Shown here piece by piece: positions 56,031 to 64,000 of a stretch of 64,000 bases of DNA. The notes under the pieces are model-generated. The model ran no database searches. It saw only the letters and a program-made list of their open reading frames with translations, and was not told the origin of the DNA. How positions within the stretch are numbered: position 1 is the first letter of the stretch; each line of letters opens with the position of its first letter. The position numbers were made by a program, and so were the translations under genes. Location of the stretch: positions 217,426-281,425 of the forward strand of contig NZ_JMLQ01000006.1 in the NCBI RefSeq assembly GCF_000686025.1, written 5' to 3'. The DNA is from Rhodococcus sp. UNC23MFCrub1.1 (GTDB lineage: Bacteria; Actinomycetota; Actinomycetes; Mycobacteriales; Mycobacteriaceae).

Positions 56031-56858
56031 ATGGCAATACGAGAGACGCTCGGGCGCGACGGAACATCTCTGGTCTACCGCGTCACGGGAGACGTCTCGG
56101 CTCGACCGTTGGTGCTGCTGCACGGCTGGGCCCAGACCGGAGCCTGCTGGGGCGACGACCTCCTCGCCGACCTGTCCGAGCGGTACCGCGTCATCGCGGT
56201 GGACCTGCGCGGGCACGGCATGTCCGGTGCCCCCGACGTCGGTTACGACCGGTCGGCGCTGTGGGCCGGGGACGTGCACGCCGTTCTCGAGCAGGAGGGC
56301 ATCCGCTCGGGTGCGGTCCTGCTGGGCTGGTCCTACGGCGGTCTGGTGCTGTGCGACTACCTGTCGGTGTACGGCACCGGTGCGGTGGCGGGTGTCGTCT
56401 TCGTCGCGGCGATCACCGCGATCGGTCCGGACCGACCCGGCGGCGCCGTCGGCACGGCGATGCGTGCGGCGATCCCCGGCGCGATGAGCGAGGACTCGCG
56501 CGTGGCCATCAGGGCGCTCGCGAGTTTCGGCAACGCCCTCACCGGACCCGGCGAAGGACACGGCGCCGCAGCTCAGGCACTGTTCGGCGCCAGCCTGGCG
56601 ACGCGTCCACGCGTGCGGTCCGCGGTGTTCCGGCGCGACGTGGGACACGACGAGACGCTGGCGGCGCTGGACGTCCCCACCCTGGTGATGCACGGCACGG
56701 CGGACACGGTGGTGGACGTCGGCGCGGGTCGGCACACCGCCTCCGTCGTGCCCGGTGCGTCGACCTCGTGGTGGGAGGGCGTCGATCACGGTCCGTTCGT
56801 CGCGGACCCGGCCCGCTTCCTGTCCGAGCTGGCGGGTTTCGTCGACTCTCTGGGTTAG
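56031..56858 (+). CDS. Alpha/beta-hydrolase
   Basis: A 275-residue hydrolase with LLHGWAQTGACW (oxyanion), DLRGHGMSGAPD, nucleophile elbow LGWSYGGLVL, acid region HGTADTVVDV and catalytic His in GVDHGPFV. It looks like a haloperoxidase/esterase-type enzyme without a signal peptide. It is divergent from alkB with an 89-base gap, so they may share control. Substrate unknown. Confidence 0.87.
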   Translation: MAIRETLGRDGTSLVYRVTGDVSARPLVLLHGWAQTGACWGDDLLADLSERYRVIAVDLRGHGMSGAPDVGYDRSALWAGDVHAVLEQEGIRSGAVLLGWSYGGLVLCDYLSVYGTGAVAGVVFVAAITAIGPDRPGGAVGTAMRAAIPGAMSEDSRVAIRALASFGNALTGPGEGHGAAAQALFGASLATRPRVRSAVFRRDVGHDETLAALDVPTLVMHGTADTVVDVGAGRHTASVVPGASTSWWEGVDHGPFVADPARFLSELAGFVDSLG

Positions 56859-56877
56859 TCCACACACGTGATGCATG

Positions 56878-58408
56878 TCAGAACGGTGGGGGGTCGTCGG
56901 TGTCGGCGACTTCGCGGGCCCGTCGGTTGCGGTTGCGGTTGCGTTCGTTCCTCCGGCGGGCATGTTTGTCCGCCAGACGTGTGCGGCGTCTGCTGGGGGG
57001 AGTGCGGGGCGGACTCGGTGGTGGAGGATCGGGCGACTCGAAGGTGACGTCGGCGAGTCCGGGGTGGATGTCGTATCCGTTGTGCGCCGGCCCCGGGACG
57101 ACGAGGCCCTCGGGCGTGGTGACGGTGGAGACGACGCGTCCCGTGTCGTCCTCGGTGTACTGATCGTCGACGAAGTCGCCGAACGTCTTCACGTTGTGGT
57201 GGAACCTGCATTTGCCGCCGAGGTTGACGTCGGTCGTCTGGCCGCCGCCGTCGGGATTCTCATGGTCGTACTCCGCGATGTGGTCGAGATCGCCGGTCCA
57301 CACCCCACGGTTGCAGCCGGGCCAGGTGCAGTACTGGTCGCGGATGCGCACGAACGTGTCGAGGGCGCTGGAGGGGCGGTACGGATCGGCGGGCTGTGAT
57401 GCGGGGTTGGTGGTCGAGACGGGGCGGATGACGGCGTCGGCACGATCGGCGAGGTCGGCGACGTGGTCGGGCGAGATGACGCCGTGGCCGACGAGGAACC
57501 CTGGATTGCCGTCGGCGGCGGTGTCGCCGGCCATGGTGGTGGAGTCCGTGACGACGTGCACGATGAATGACGTGAGCAGGCCGTCCTCACCGGTCCACCC
57601 GGGCGCGGAGCAGTCCGGATCGTCGCACCGGCACTCGTACGCTGTGCGGGTGGCGAGGGCGAACAGGGCGTCGCTGGAACGGGCGCCCTTGCTGCGAGGA
57701 TCCTTGCGACACACGCGTCCGGCCAACTCCTCCACCGCGGCAGCGACGACGACGGCATTGTCGGCTGTCATGGTTGCGCCCAGGTATGCCATGCCGTCGG
57801 GTCCCGCGTCGATCCAGAAGCTGCGGTTGTTCTCGGCGAGCACACGTCGTTCCCTGACGGCGTCGGGATCGTGGCGGTAGACGATGCGGTCGATCATGTC
57901 CCGCATGCGTTTGTCCGACCACGAGCCGCGTCGCTGTAGGGCCGCGGCGATCTCGGTGTCGACTTCCCGCACGTACGTGGTGCCGTCGACGAGGTCGGTT
58001 CGGCCGATGATGGTGTGGACGTGTTTGGGGGCGATGAGGCCGTCGCGGAGGCACTCGGCTACGGGGAAGCCGGTCTCGGAGTGCAATTGCCCGGGTCAGG
58101 ATGCCTTCTCCGGCGCCCTGGCTGACGGACAGGACGGCCGAGATGCGGGCGGCGCAGTGAGTCGTCGCATCCATCCGGCGGTGATCGGACATCTCGTGAG
58201 GAACGACGAGTTGAGTGTGCAGTTCCGCTGCGGCCCGGTATCGGGTCCATTCGAGATAGGACAGTCCGGCCGAGGCGTAGGACATCGTGGACAGGAGGGT
58301 GTTCGCGGGTGCGTCGAGGAGCGTTCCGGGTAGTCCCATGGCCTCCGGATCCTGCGTCGCCCACCCCTGTTCGAACATGTGTGCGAAGTTAGCAGGGTCC
58401 TCCGACAT
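56878..58408 (-). pseudogene. DUF222/HNH endonuclease (13E12 repeat-like) gene broken by a frameshift
   Basis: The product is in two frames. The first, from ATG 58408, gives DPANFAHMFEQGWATQDPE and more up to GILTRAIAL near 58085. The second continues from HSETGFPVAECLRDGLIAPK to a stop at 56878. Joined, they make a normal DUF222 protein of about 510 residues. Its C-terminal HNH nuclease has CTWPGCN, DLDHIAEYDH and CRFHHNVKT. The break lies at the 5-base unit GCACT, where the intact relative may have had two copies. A real mutation or a sequencing error are both possible. A basic, Pro/Arg-rich tail ends it. Confidence 0.8.
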
Positions 58409-58555
58409 GTTTCCATGACTCCCGCGGGGCAGTGGCGTACGTGTTCCCGGCGCTGTGAATGTCGGCGGGTTCCCGCGCATGTGTCGGCACGCCCGTAGGG
58501 GGATGACCGGGTGGGCGCGCACCTGCGACGCAATCGGACAGGGCACACTGGAACG

Positions 58556-59902
58556 GTGGTCCGCCGTCACAGCCCGCATCGGGTAGCCGTGTTGTCGCTG
58601 CACACGTCTCCGCTGGCGCAGCCCGGCACGGGGGACGCGGGCGGCATGAACGTGTACGTCCTGCAGACCGCCGTGCAGATGGCGGCGCGCGGAGTCGAGG
58701 TGGAGATCTTCACCCGCGCCACGTCCTCCCGTGACGAACCCGTGGTCGAGGCCGCGCCCGGCGTACTGGTGCGCAGCATCGCGGCCGGCCCGTTCGAGGG
58801 TCTCGACAAGCACGACCTGCCCACCCAGCTCTGCGCCTTCGCCGCGGGCGTCCTGCGCGAGGAGGCACGGCACGAGCCGGGCCACTACGACATGATCCAC
58901 TCGCACTACTGGTTGTCGGGGCAGGTCGGCTGGCTCGCCCGCGACCGGTGGAAGGTCCCCCTGGTGCACACCGCGCACACGCTCGCCGCGGTGAAGAACC
59001 TGTCGGTGGCGGCGGGGGACAAGCCGGAACCGGCGGCCCGCCGCATCGGTGAGAAGCAGGTCGTCGAGGAAGCCGATCGGCTCACGGCCAACACTCTCGA
59101 CGAGGCCCGCGCCCTCGTCGATCTGTACGACGCGGCCGAGGACAAGATCGACGTCGTCGCGCCGGGAGCGGACCTGAGCATGTTCCGGCCGGGCGATCGC
59201 GCCGCCGCTCGACGCTCCCTGGGGCTGGACGCCGACGACCCTCTCGTGTCGTTCGTGGGACGGATCCAACCTCTCAAGGCGCCGGACGTCCTCGTCGCGG
59301 CCGTCGCCGAGATCCACCGGCGGGACCCGTCGTCGCGCGTGCGCGTGCTGGTGGTCGGTGGCCCGTCGGGCACCGGTCTGGAACGGCCCGACTCCCTCAT
59401 CGAGCTGAGTCGCCGGCTGGGCATCGAGGATCGGGTGACGTTCCTCCCGCCGCAACCCCCGGACAGGCTGGCGGACGTCTACCGCGCGTCGGATCTCGTT
59501 GCGGTGCCCAGTTATTCGGAGTCCTTCGGTCTCGTGGCCATCGAAGCCCAGGCGTGCGGTGTCCCGGTGGTCGCCGCGGATGTCGGGGGCCTCGGTGTGG
59601 CCGTGCGGGACGGGGAGACCGGCGTGCTGGTGCAGGGCCACGATCCGGCCGACTGGGCCACCGCGGTGCAGTCGTTGCTCGCCGACGACCGTCTGCGCAC
59701 CGTGATGGCGTCGAATGCCTCACGACATGCGGAGAACTTCTCGTGGGAACACACCTCGGACGCGTTGCTGGACACCTACGCCCGCGCGGCGTGGAGATTC
59801 GGCCGTACCGCGGGTGTCGAGAGACCGACGGGTGAGTTCTCGCCTCGCAGACCCCGTGGTCTGTGGCGACTACGACGGACAGGACCGGTGAGAGCGCTGT
59901 GA
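58556..59902 (+). CDS. mshA: D-inositol-3-phosphate glycosyltransferase, first step of mycothiol synthesis
   Basis: A 448-residue GT4 glycosyltransferase joining GlcNAc to inositol-3-phosphate. The N-terminal [20 protein letters not shown] and [10 protein letters not shown] bind the donor side. [41 protein letters not shown] and [17 protein letters not shown] are the diagnostic MshA blocks. GTG 58556 is used, with GTG 58511 as alternative. The stop overlaps the ybjN start (GTGA). Order matches Rv0486-Rv0487. Confidence 0.95.
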   Translation: MVRRHSPHRVAVLSLHTSPLAQPGTGDAGGMNVYVLQTAVQMAARGVEVEIFTRATSSRDEPVVEAAPGVLVRSIAAGPFEGLDKHDLPTQLCAFAAGVLREEARHEPGHYDMIHSHYWLSGQVGWLARDRWKVPLVHTAHTLAAVKNLSVAAGDKPEPAARRIGEKQVVEEADRLTANTLDEARALVDLYDAAEDKIDVVAPGADLSMFRPGDRAAARRSLGLDADDPLVSFVGRIQPLKAPDVLVAAVAEIHRRDPSSRVRVLVVGGPSGTGLERPDSLIELSRRLGIEDRVTFLPPQPPDRLADVYRASDLVAVPSYSESFGLVAIEAQACGVPVVAADVGGLGVAVRDGETGVLVQGHDPADWATAVQSLLADDRLRTVMASNASRHAENFSWEHTSDALLDTYARAAWRFGRTAGVERPTGEFSPRRPRGLWRLRRTGPVRAL

Positions 59903-60456
59903 CGACGACCGACCAGGTGACGGAACTGATCGACTCGGTGTTGGCCGACCGGGAGTTGGACTACTCCCGGGCCACCGACACGCAGTTCGTCGTGGACCTT
60001 CCCGGTGAGAAGAAGCTCAAGACCTCGACGATGCTGACGGTCGGCAACCACGGCGTGCGCATCGAGGCCTTCGTGTGCCGCAAGCCCGACGAGAACTTCG
60101 AGGGCGTGTACCGATATCTGTTGCGGCGCAACCGCCGTCTGTACGGAGTGCACTACACGATCGACAAGATCGGCGACATCTACCTCGTCGGCAAGATGTC
60201 GACGCACGCGGTCACGGGAGACGAGATCGACCGCATCCTCGGGCAGGTGCTCGAGGCGGCCGACGGCGATTTCAACGTGCTGCTCGAACTGGGCTTCGCC
60301 GAGTCCATCCGCCGCGAGTGGGCGTGGCGCGTCTCGCGCGGCGAGTCGCTGAACAACCTGAAGGCGTTCGAGCATCTGGTGAACGGCAGGCCGGACGACG
60401 GGCCCACGTCCTGGGTACAGCCGGCGGACCGAGCGGACGACGACGACCGGGACTGA
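59899..60456 (+). CDS. YbjN domain-containing protein
   Basis: A 185-residue protein of the YbjN family, a type III secretion chaperone-like fold. Landmarks are [40 protein letters not shown] and [20 protein letters not shown]. It always accompanies mshA in mycobacteria (Rv0487), and here it is translationally coupled. The function is unknown, possibly linked to mycothiol control. Confidence 0.85.
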   Translation: MTTTDQVTELIDSVLADRELDYSRATDTQFVVDLPGEKKLKTSTMLTVGNHGVRIEAFVCRKPDENFEGVYRYLLRRNRRLYGVHYTIDKIGDIYLVGKMSTHAVTGDEIDRILGQVLEAADGDFNVLLELGFAESIRREWAWRVSRGESLNNLKAFEHLVNGRPDDGPTSWVQPADRADDDDRD

Positions 60457-60586
60457 TTCGGACACCGTGCAGGTAGGCTCCTCCGTGTGATGGCTGTCAC
60501 CCGGAATGTCCGAAGGATGTTTATGTGACCGCCCGACACATTAAGGTTGCCTTTCTGTCGTCCCTGCTGTGCCGATGAGGAGTTCC

Positions 60587-62188
60587 ATGAGTTTCCGCAG
60601 CCCGTACCCCGACGTCGAGATTCCCGAGCAGAGCGTCTACGAGTTCCTCTTCGGTGACCTCACCGAGGACGACCTCGCGCGCCCCGCCCTGATCGACGGC
60701 CCCAGCGGCGCCGTCACCGACTACCGCACTCTCGTCGGTCAGATCAACGGTGTCGCAGGCGCACTCGCCTCGCGCGGAGTGAAGGTCGGCGACGTGGTCG
60801 CGGTGCACTCGCCCAACGTGCCGGCGTTCGCGTCGGTGTTCCACGGCATCCTGCGCGCCGGTGCGATCGCCACGACGATCAATGCTCTGTACAACGCCGA
60901 GGACATCGCGAAGCAGCTCACGGACTCGTCCGCGACCATGATCTTCACGGTCTCGCCGCTGCTCCCGCAGGCGAAGGCCGCAGCGGAGCAGGTCGGTCTG
61001 TCGGCCGATCGCATCGTCGTGCTCGACGGCGCGGAGGGCCACGAGTCGCTGCGCGACCTCCTCACCGAGGGTGCACAGGCGCCCGACGTCAGCTTCGACC
61101 CGTCGACCCACCTCGCGGTGCTGCCCTACTCCTCGGGCACCACGGGACGGCCGAAGGGCGTCATGCTCACGCACCGCAACCTGGTGGCCAACGTGTCGCA
61201 GATCGAGCCGCGCATGGGCGCGAACCGGGACGACGTCCTGCTCGCCGTGCTGCCGTTCTTCCACATCTACGGCATGACCGTGCTGCTCAACCTCGGCCTC
61301 AAGGTGCGCGCGTCGCTGGTCACGATGCCGCGCTTCGATCTCGAACAGTTCCTGAGCCTCACCACCGAGAAGAAGATCACCTACCTCTTCATCGCGCCGC
61401 CCGTCGCCGTCGCACTGGCCAAGCACCCGATGGTGGACCAGTACGACATCTCCAGCGTGCGAATGGTGTTCTCCGGTGCCGCCGCCCTCGACGAGAACCT
61501 GGGCAACGCCGTCGCGAAGCGACTGAAGACCAAGGTGCGTCAGGGTTACGGCATGAGCGAGCTGAGCCCCGTCTCGCACGCCATCCCGTTCGACGGCGAC
61601 GACATGCCGCTGAGCAGCTGCGGCACCGCCGTCGCCAACTCGGAGAACAAGCTCGTCGATCCGGCCACCGGCGAGGAGGTGGCCTACCCGGAGCCCGGCT
61701 CGGACAAGGTCAGCGAGCCCGGTGAGCTGTGGATCAAGGGCCCGAACGTCATGGCCGGCTACCTGAACAACGACGCTGCGACGGCCGAGACGCTCGACGC
61801 CGACGGGTACCTGCACACCGGCGACATCGCCGTCGTCGACGGTCGTGGGTGCGTCAGCATCGTGGACCGGCTCAAGGAGCTGATCAAGTACAAGGGCTAC
61901 CAGGTGCCGCCCGCCGAGCTCGAGTCGCTGCTGCTCACGCACCCGCAGATCGCCGATGCGGCCGTCATCGGCGTGCTCGACGACGAGGGCGAAGAGGTAC
62001 CGAAGGCGTTCGTCGTGCTGCAGCAGGGCGCCGAGCTCACCGAGGACGACGTCATGACGTTCGTGTCCGAGAAGGTGTCGCCGCACAAGAAGGTTCGCCG
62101 CGTGCAGTTCATCGACACGGTGCCGAAGTCGGCGTCCGGCAAGATCCTGCGCAAGGATCTGCGGGCGGCCGAGCCTGCCGCCGGCTGA
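60587..62188 (+). CDS. Acyl-CoA ligase of the 4-coumarate-CoA ligase type
   Basis: A 533-residue adenylate-forming enzyme. ATP motif YSSGTTGRPKGVML, aromatic motif LPFFHIYGM, acyl pocket VFSGAAALD, GYGMSELSPV, GYLHTGDIAVVD and the C-terminal Lys in SASGKILRKDL are all in order. The closest style is 4CL-like FadD. It would activate phenylpropanoid or fatty acids with CoA. AGGAG lies five bases before the ATG at 60587. A terminator follows. Confidence 0.92.
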   Translation: MSFRSPYPDVEIPEQSVYEFLFGDLTEDDLARPALIDGPSGAVTDYRTLVGQINGVAGALASRGVKVGDVVAVHSPNVPAFASVFHGILRAGAIATTINALYNAEDIAKQLTDSSATMIFTVSPLLPQAKAAAEQVGLSADRIVVLDGAEGHESLRDLLTEGAQAPDVSFDPSTHLAVLPYSSGTTGRPKGVMLTHRNLVANVSQIEPRMGANRDDVLLAVLPFFHIYGMTVLLNLGLKVRASLVTMPRFDLEQFLSLTTEKKITYLFIAPPVAVALAKHPMVDQYDISSVRMVFSGAAALDENLGNAVAKRLKTKVRQGYGMSELSPVSHAIPFDGDDMPLSSCGTAVANSENKLVDPATGEEVAYPEPGSDKVSEPGELWIKGPNVMAGYLNNDAATAETLDADGYLHTGDIAVVDGRGCVSIVDRLKELIKYKGYQVPPAELESLLLTHPQIADAAVIGVLDDEGEEVPKAFVVLQQGAELTEDDVMTFVSEKVSPHKKVRRVQFIDTVPKSASGKILRKDLRAAEPAAG

Positions 62189-62204
62189 CACTCCCTGTAC
62201 CACC

Positions 62205-62240
62205 CGAACACCCTCTCCAGCGTGCTGGAGAGGGTGTTCG
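62205..62240 (+). terminator. Terminator after the acyl-CoA ligase gene
   Basis: A perfect 16-bp stem, 62205-62220 with 62225-62240 (CGAACACCCTCTCCAG and its complement), with a CGTG loop, 16 bases past the stop. Confidence 0.85.
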
Positions 62241-62286
62241 CGTCATGTGAGGGGTGTGGGGGCACTCGGGGTGGTACTCATGAGCC

Positions 62287-63753
62287 ATGGACACGATCAC
62301 CGTCGACACAGCCCAGGGCCAGGTGCGCGGTCGCACCGACAACGGCATCGCCTCGTTCCTCGGAGTTCCCTATGCCGAGGCGCCGTTCGGACCGCACCGA
62401 TTCCAGGCGCCGACCGCGCCGCCGCGGTGGTCCGGCACGCGCGACGCCCTCGAGCACGGCGCCACCGTCCCGAAGGTCGGGTACCGGCCGCCCACCAGCG
62501 AGATCCTCAGCGAGCCCGTGGTGCCCGGCGAGGAGTGCCTGAACGTCGCCGTGTACTCGCCGGACGTCGCCGGCTCCGCGCCCGTGTTCGTGTGGATCCA
62601 CGGCGGCGCCTTCGTGAACGGCAGCAACGCAGTACCCGCCTACGACGGCACCGCCTTCGCGCGGGACGGCGTCGTCGCCGTGGTGATCAACTATCGGCTC
62701 GGCGTGGACGGCTTCGCGCAGATCGAGGGCGCTCCCGCCAATCGTGGTCTGCTGGACCAGGTCGCGGCGCTCGAATGGGTCCGGGACCACATCGCGTCGT
62801 ACGGCGGCGATCCGGCGCGGGTGACCGTCGCGGGAGAGTCCGCGGGTGCCATGAGCGTCGGCACGCTGCTGTCGATGCCCCGCGCGGAGGGGCTGTTCCA
62901 CCGCGCGGTCCTGCAGAGCGGCGCCGGCCATCACGTCATCTCGGCGGAGACCGCGGGCACCGTCTCGGCCGCGCTGGCGTCGGCCCTCGGCGTTCCGGCG
63001 ACGGTGGAGGGGCTCGGCTCGGTACCCGTCGACGCCCTCGTCGACGCCCAGCGCACCCTGTCCGATCGCATCGCCACGGAGGCGTCGAGCGGCGCGTGGG
63101 GTGAGGTGGCACTGAACATGATGGCGTTCGAGCCGTGCATCGACGGTGATGTCGTTCCTGCGCTGCCGTATTCGCGCATCGCCGACGGTGCGGGCGCCGA
63201 CGTCGAACTCCTGCTCGGCACCACCAGTGAGGAGCACGCGTTCTTCCTCGTGCCCGCCGGCATCGTTCCGCACATCACCGAGGACTACCTGCGGACGGTG
63301 CTCGCCGGGTATCGACTGGACCCGTCGGTGCTCGACACGTACCGCGATCGGTATCCGGACGCCTCGCCCGGTGAACTCATGATCGCGGTCATGACCGACT
63401 GGTTCTTCCGCATCCCCGCCGTGCGCGTCGCCGAGGCGCACCCGGCCCACGTCTACGAGTTCACCTGGCGCTCGCCGCTGTTCGACGGGAACCTCGGCGC
63501 GTGCCATGCGCTCGAGATCCCGTTCGTCTTCGACGTGCTGGGCAAGCCCGAGACCGCTCGCATCACGGGGCCGAACCCGCCGCAGGCGGTCGCCGACGAG
63601 ATGCACCGTGCCTGGGTCGACTTCGTGCGCGACGGCGATCCCGGCTGGGCGCAGTACGGGTCCGAGCGCACGGTGAAGATGTTCGGGACGGAGCCGGCCG
63701 TGGTGAACGACCCGCGGCCCGACACCCGCACGGTGTGGGACGGTGCGCGCTAG
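62287..63753 (+). CDS. Type B carboxylesterase/lipase
   Basis: A 488-residue esterase of the alpha/beta-hydrolase fold. The nucleophile Ser185 is in VAGESAGAMSVG, the oxyanion hole WIHGGAFVNGS, the N-terminal FLGVPYAEAPFGPHRF and the acid/His region GTTSEEHAFF and NLGACHALEIPFVFD. No signal peptide. Acts on aliphatic or aromatic esters. The TAG stop (63751-63753) is inside the CTAG target of an IS481-type insertion, so the gene ends exactly where the element begins. Confidence 0.93.
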   Translation: MDTITVDTAQGQVRGRTDNGIASFLGVPYAEAPFGPHRFQAPTAPPRWSGTRDALEHGATVPKVGYRPPTSEILSEPVVPGEECLNVAVYSPDVAGSAPVFVWIHGGAFVNGSNAVPAYDGTAFARDGVVAVVINYRLGVDGFAQIEGAPANRGLLDQVAALEWVRDHIASYGGDPARVTVAGESAGAMSVGTLLSMPRAEGLFHRAVLQSGAGHHVISAETAGTVSAALASALGVPATVEGLGSVPVDALVDAQRTLSDRIATEASSGAWGEVALNMMAFEPCIDGDVVPALPYSRIADGAGADVELLLGTTSEEHAFFLVPAGIVPHITEDYLRTVLAGYRLDPSVLDTYRDRYPDASPGELMIAVMTDWFFRIPAVRVAEAHPAHVYEFTWRSPLFDGNLGACHALEIPFVFDVLGKPETARITGPNPPQAVADEMHRAWVDFVRDGDPGWAQYGSERTVKMFGTEPAVVNDPRPDTRTVWDGAR

Positions 63754-63801
63754 CTGTAATGGCCAGGGACGTTGTGGACGGCGTGGCGACAACAGAGAGG
63801 T

Positions 63802-63858
63802 GAGGACCTCCGGTATCGGTGTGGTTACCACAACTGCACCGACAACCGAGAGGTCCTC
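63802..63858 (+). repeat. Hairpin just before the transposase start
   Basis: GAGGACCTC (63802-63810) and GAGGTCCTC (63850-63858) are perfect 9-bp arms. The right arm covers the AGG ribosome binding region and touches the GTG start. Such foldback structures limit transposase translation from outside transcripts. Confidence 0.5.
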
Positions 63859-64000
63859 GTGTCCCACGCTAACGCCTCCCTCACCCCTAAGGGACGATTG
63901 AAGCTCGCGAGTTCGATCGTCGACGACCACTGGTCCATCCGGCGGGCCGCCGAACGCTTCCAGGTCTCACCGACCACCGCAAAGAAGTGGGCCGACCGGT
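63859..64000 (+). CDS. IS481-family transposase (N-terminal 47 codons)
   Basis: The frame opens VSHANASLTPKGRLKLA and continues through DDHWSIRRAAERFQVSPTTA to KKWADR at the window edge. This is the typical N-terminal helix-turn-helix of IS481 transposases. GTG start with AGAGG upstream. The DDE domain lies beyond the window. Confidence 0.85.
   Translation, partial: MSHANASLTPKGRLKLASSIVDDHWSIRRAAERFQVSPTTAKKWADR

Larger units (their letters stand above)
63755..64000 (+). mobile_element. Left end of an IS481-family insertion sequence (continues past the window)
   Basis: It starts TGTAATGGCCAGGG directly after GCTAGC (63749-63754). IS481 elements favour NCTAGN targets and duplicate them, so GCTAGC is the likely target copy. 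Inside lies the start of a transposase gene at 63859. Only the left end is in view, so the right inverted repeat and the second target copy cannot be checked. Confidence 0.8.

Noticed and set aside
58409..59641. A minus-strand extension upstream of the DUF222 gene, antisense to mshA
   Set aside because: Coding resemblance begins only at the ATG at 58408; the rest mirrors mshA.
60457..60514. TTCGGACA/TGTCCGAA inverted repeat after ybjN as a terminator
   Set aside because: The arms are 8 bp and separated by 42 bases, too far for a simple terminator; it may be chance.

Overview
The window is GC-rich, gene-dense actinobacterial DNA. Gene content points to a mycolate-containing member of the Mycobacteriales, most likely Rhodococcus or a close relative. 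The evidence is a full yrbE/mce lipid-import operon with an Mce-associated protein, an HbhA-like protein, mycothiol synthesis (mshA), a probable UDP-MurNAc hydroxylase (namH), a lipoprotein L,D-transpeptidase, a RamB-type regulator beside isocitrate lyase, and an AlkB alkane hydroxylase. From memory, the order follows two Mycobacterium tuberculosis blocks: Rv0462-Rv0468 (lpd to fadB2) and Rv0472c-Rv0487 (TetR to the YbjN gene after mshA). About 20 kb of other genes lies between the blocks. No tRNA, rRNA or CRISPR array was seen.

Layout. 1-3.2 kb: a gene end, a TMEM175-type channel overlapping a dipeptidase, an F420-type reductase-like protein and an aldo/keto reductase. 3.3-10.8 kb: lpd, an AhpD-like protein, an XRE/membrane-protein pair with a palindromic operator, ramB, aceA and fadB2. 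10.9-19.3 kb: a compact operon yrbEA-yrbEB-mceA-F plus one Mas protein. 19.3-30.9 kb: methyltransferase, alcohol dehydrogenase, and the run rsbW-sigF-ppk2 read leftwards. It continues with a STAS protein, a PHP protein, two cyclic-di-GMP proteins with overlapping 3' ends, a PPOX-type protein, a PfpI-like protein and small proteins. Three good SigF-type promoters lie in this part, one of them in front of rsbW-sigF. 30.9-35 kb: TetR, DUF445, XRE-hbhA, DUF2516. 35-42.7 kb: NRAMP transporter, XRE/DUF2975 pair, a MerR-hydrolase-methyltransferase operon, purU, deoC, DUF2993 and an orphan AbiEi-like gene. 42.7-50.6 kb: fused pabAB, two DUF2505 paralogs, and a peptidoglycan cluster of namH, murB and an L,D-transpeptidase. 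50.6-60.5 kb: SDR, TauD-type dioxygenase, ROK regulator, an Rv2466c-like thioredoxin-fold protein, alkB, a hydrolase, a frameshifted DUF222/HNH gene, mshA and ybjN. 60.6-64 kb: an acyl-CoA ligase, a carboxylesterase, and the left end of an IS481-type element sitting against the esterase stop codon.

How the genes fit together. mce permease genes, fadB2, aceA and ramB form a plausible chain from lipid import through beta-oxidation to the glyoxylate shunt and its control. sigF with its anti-sigma factor, a STAS protein, polyphosphate kinase and SigF-type promoters forms a stress module. murB makes UDP-MurNAc, which the divergent namH would hydroxylate, and the L,D-transpeptidase acts later on the same polymer. 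No complete unknown system was found. The most unusual pieces are the namH/murB pairing, the local set of SigF promoters around sigF-ppk2, three helically phased TGCTAGCA-type boxes before the XRE-hbhA pair, a possible Cys-Cys leader peptide before the ROK gene, and a monothiol Rv2466c-like protein. All functions are inferred from reading the sequence; no database search was run.
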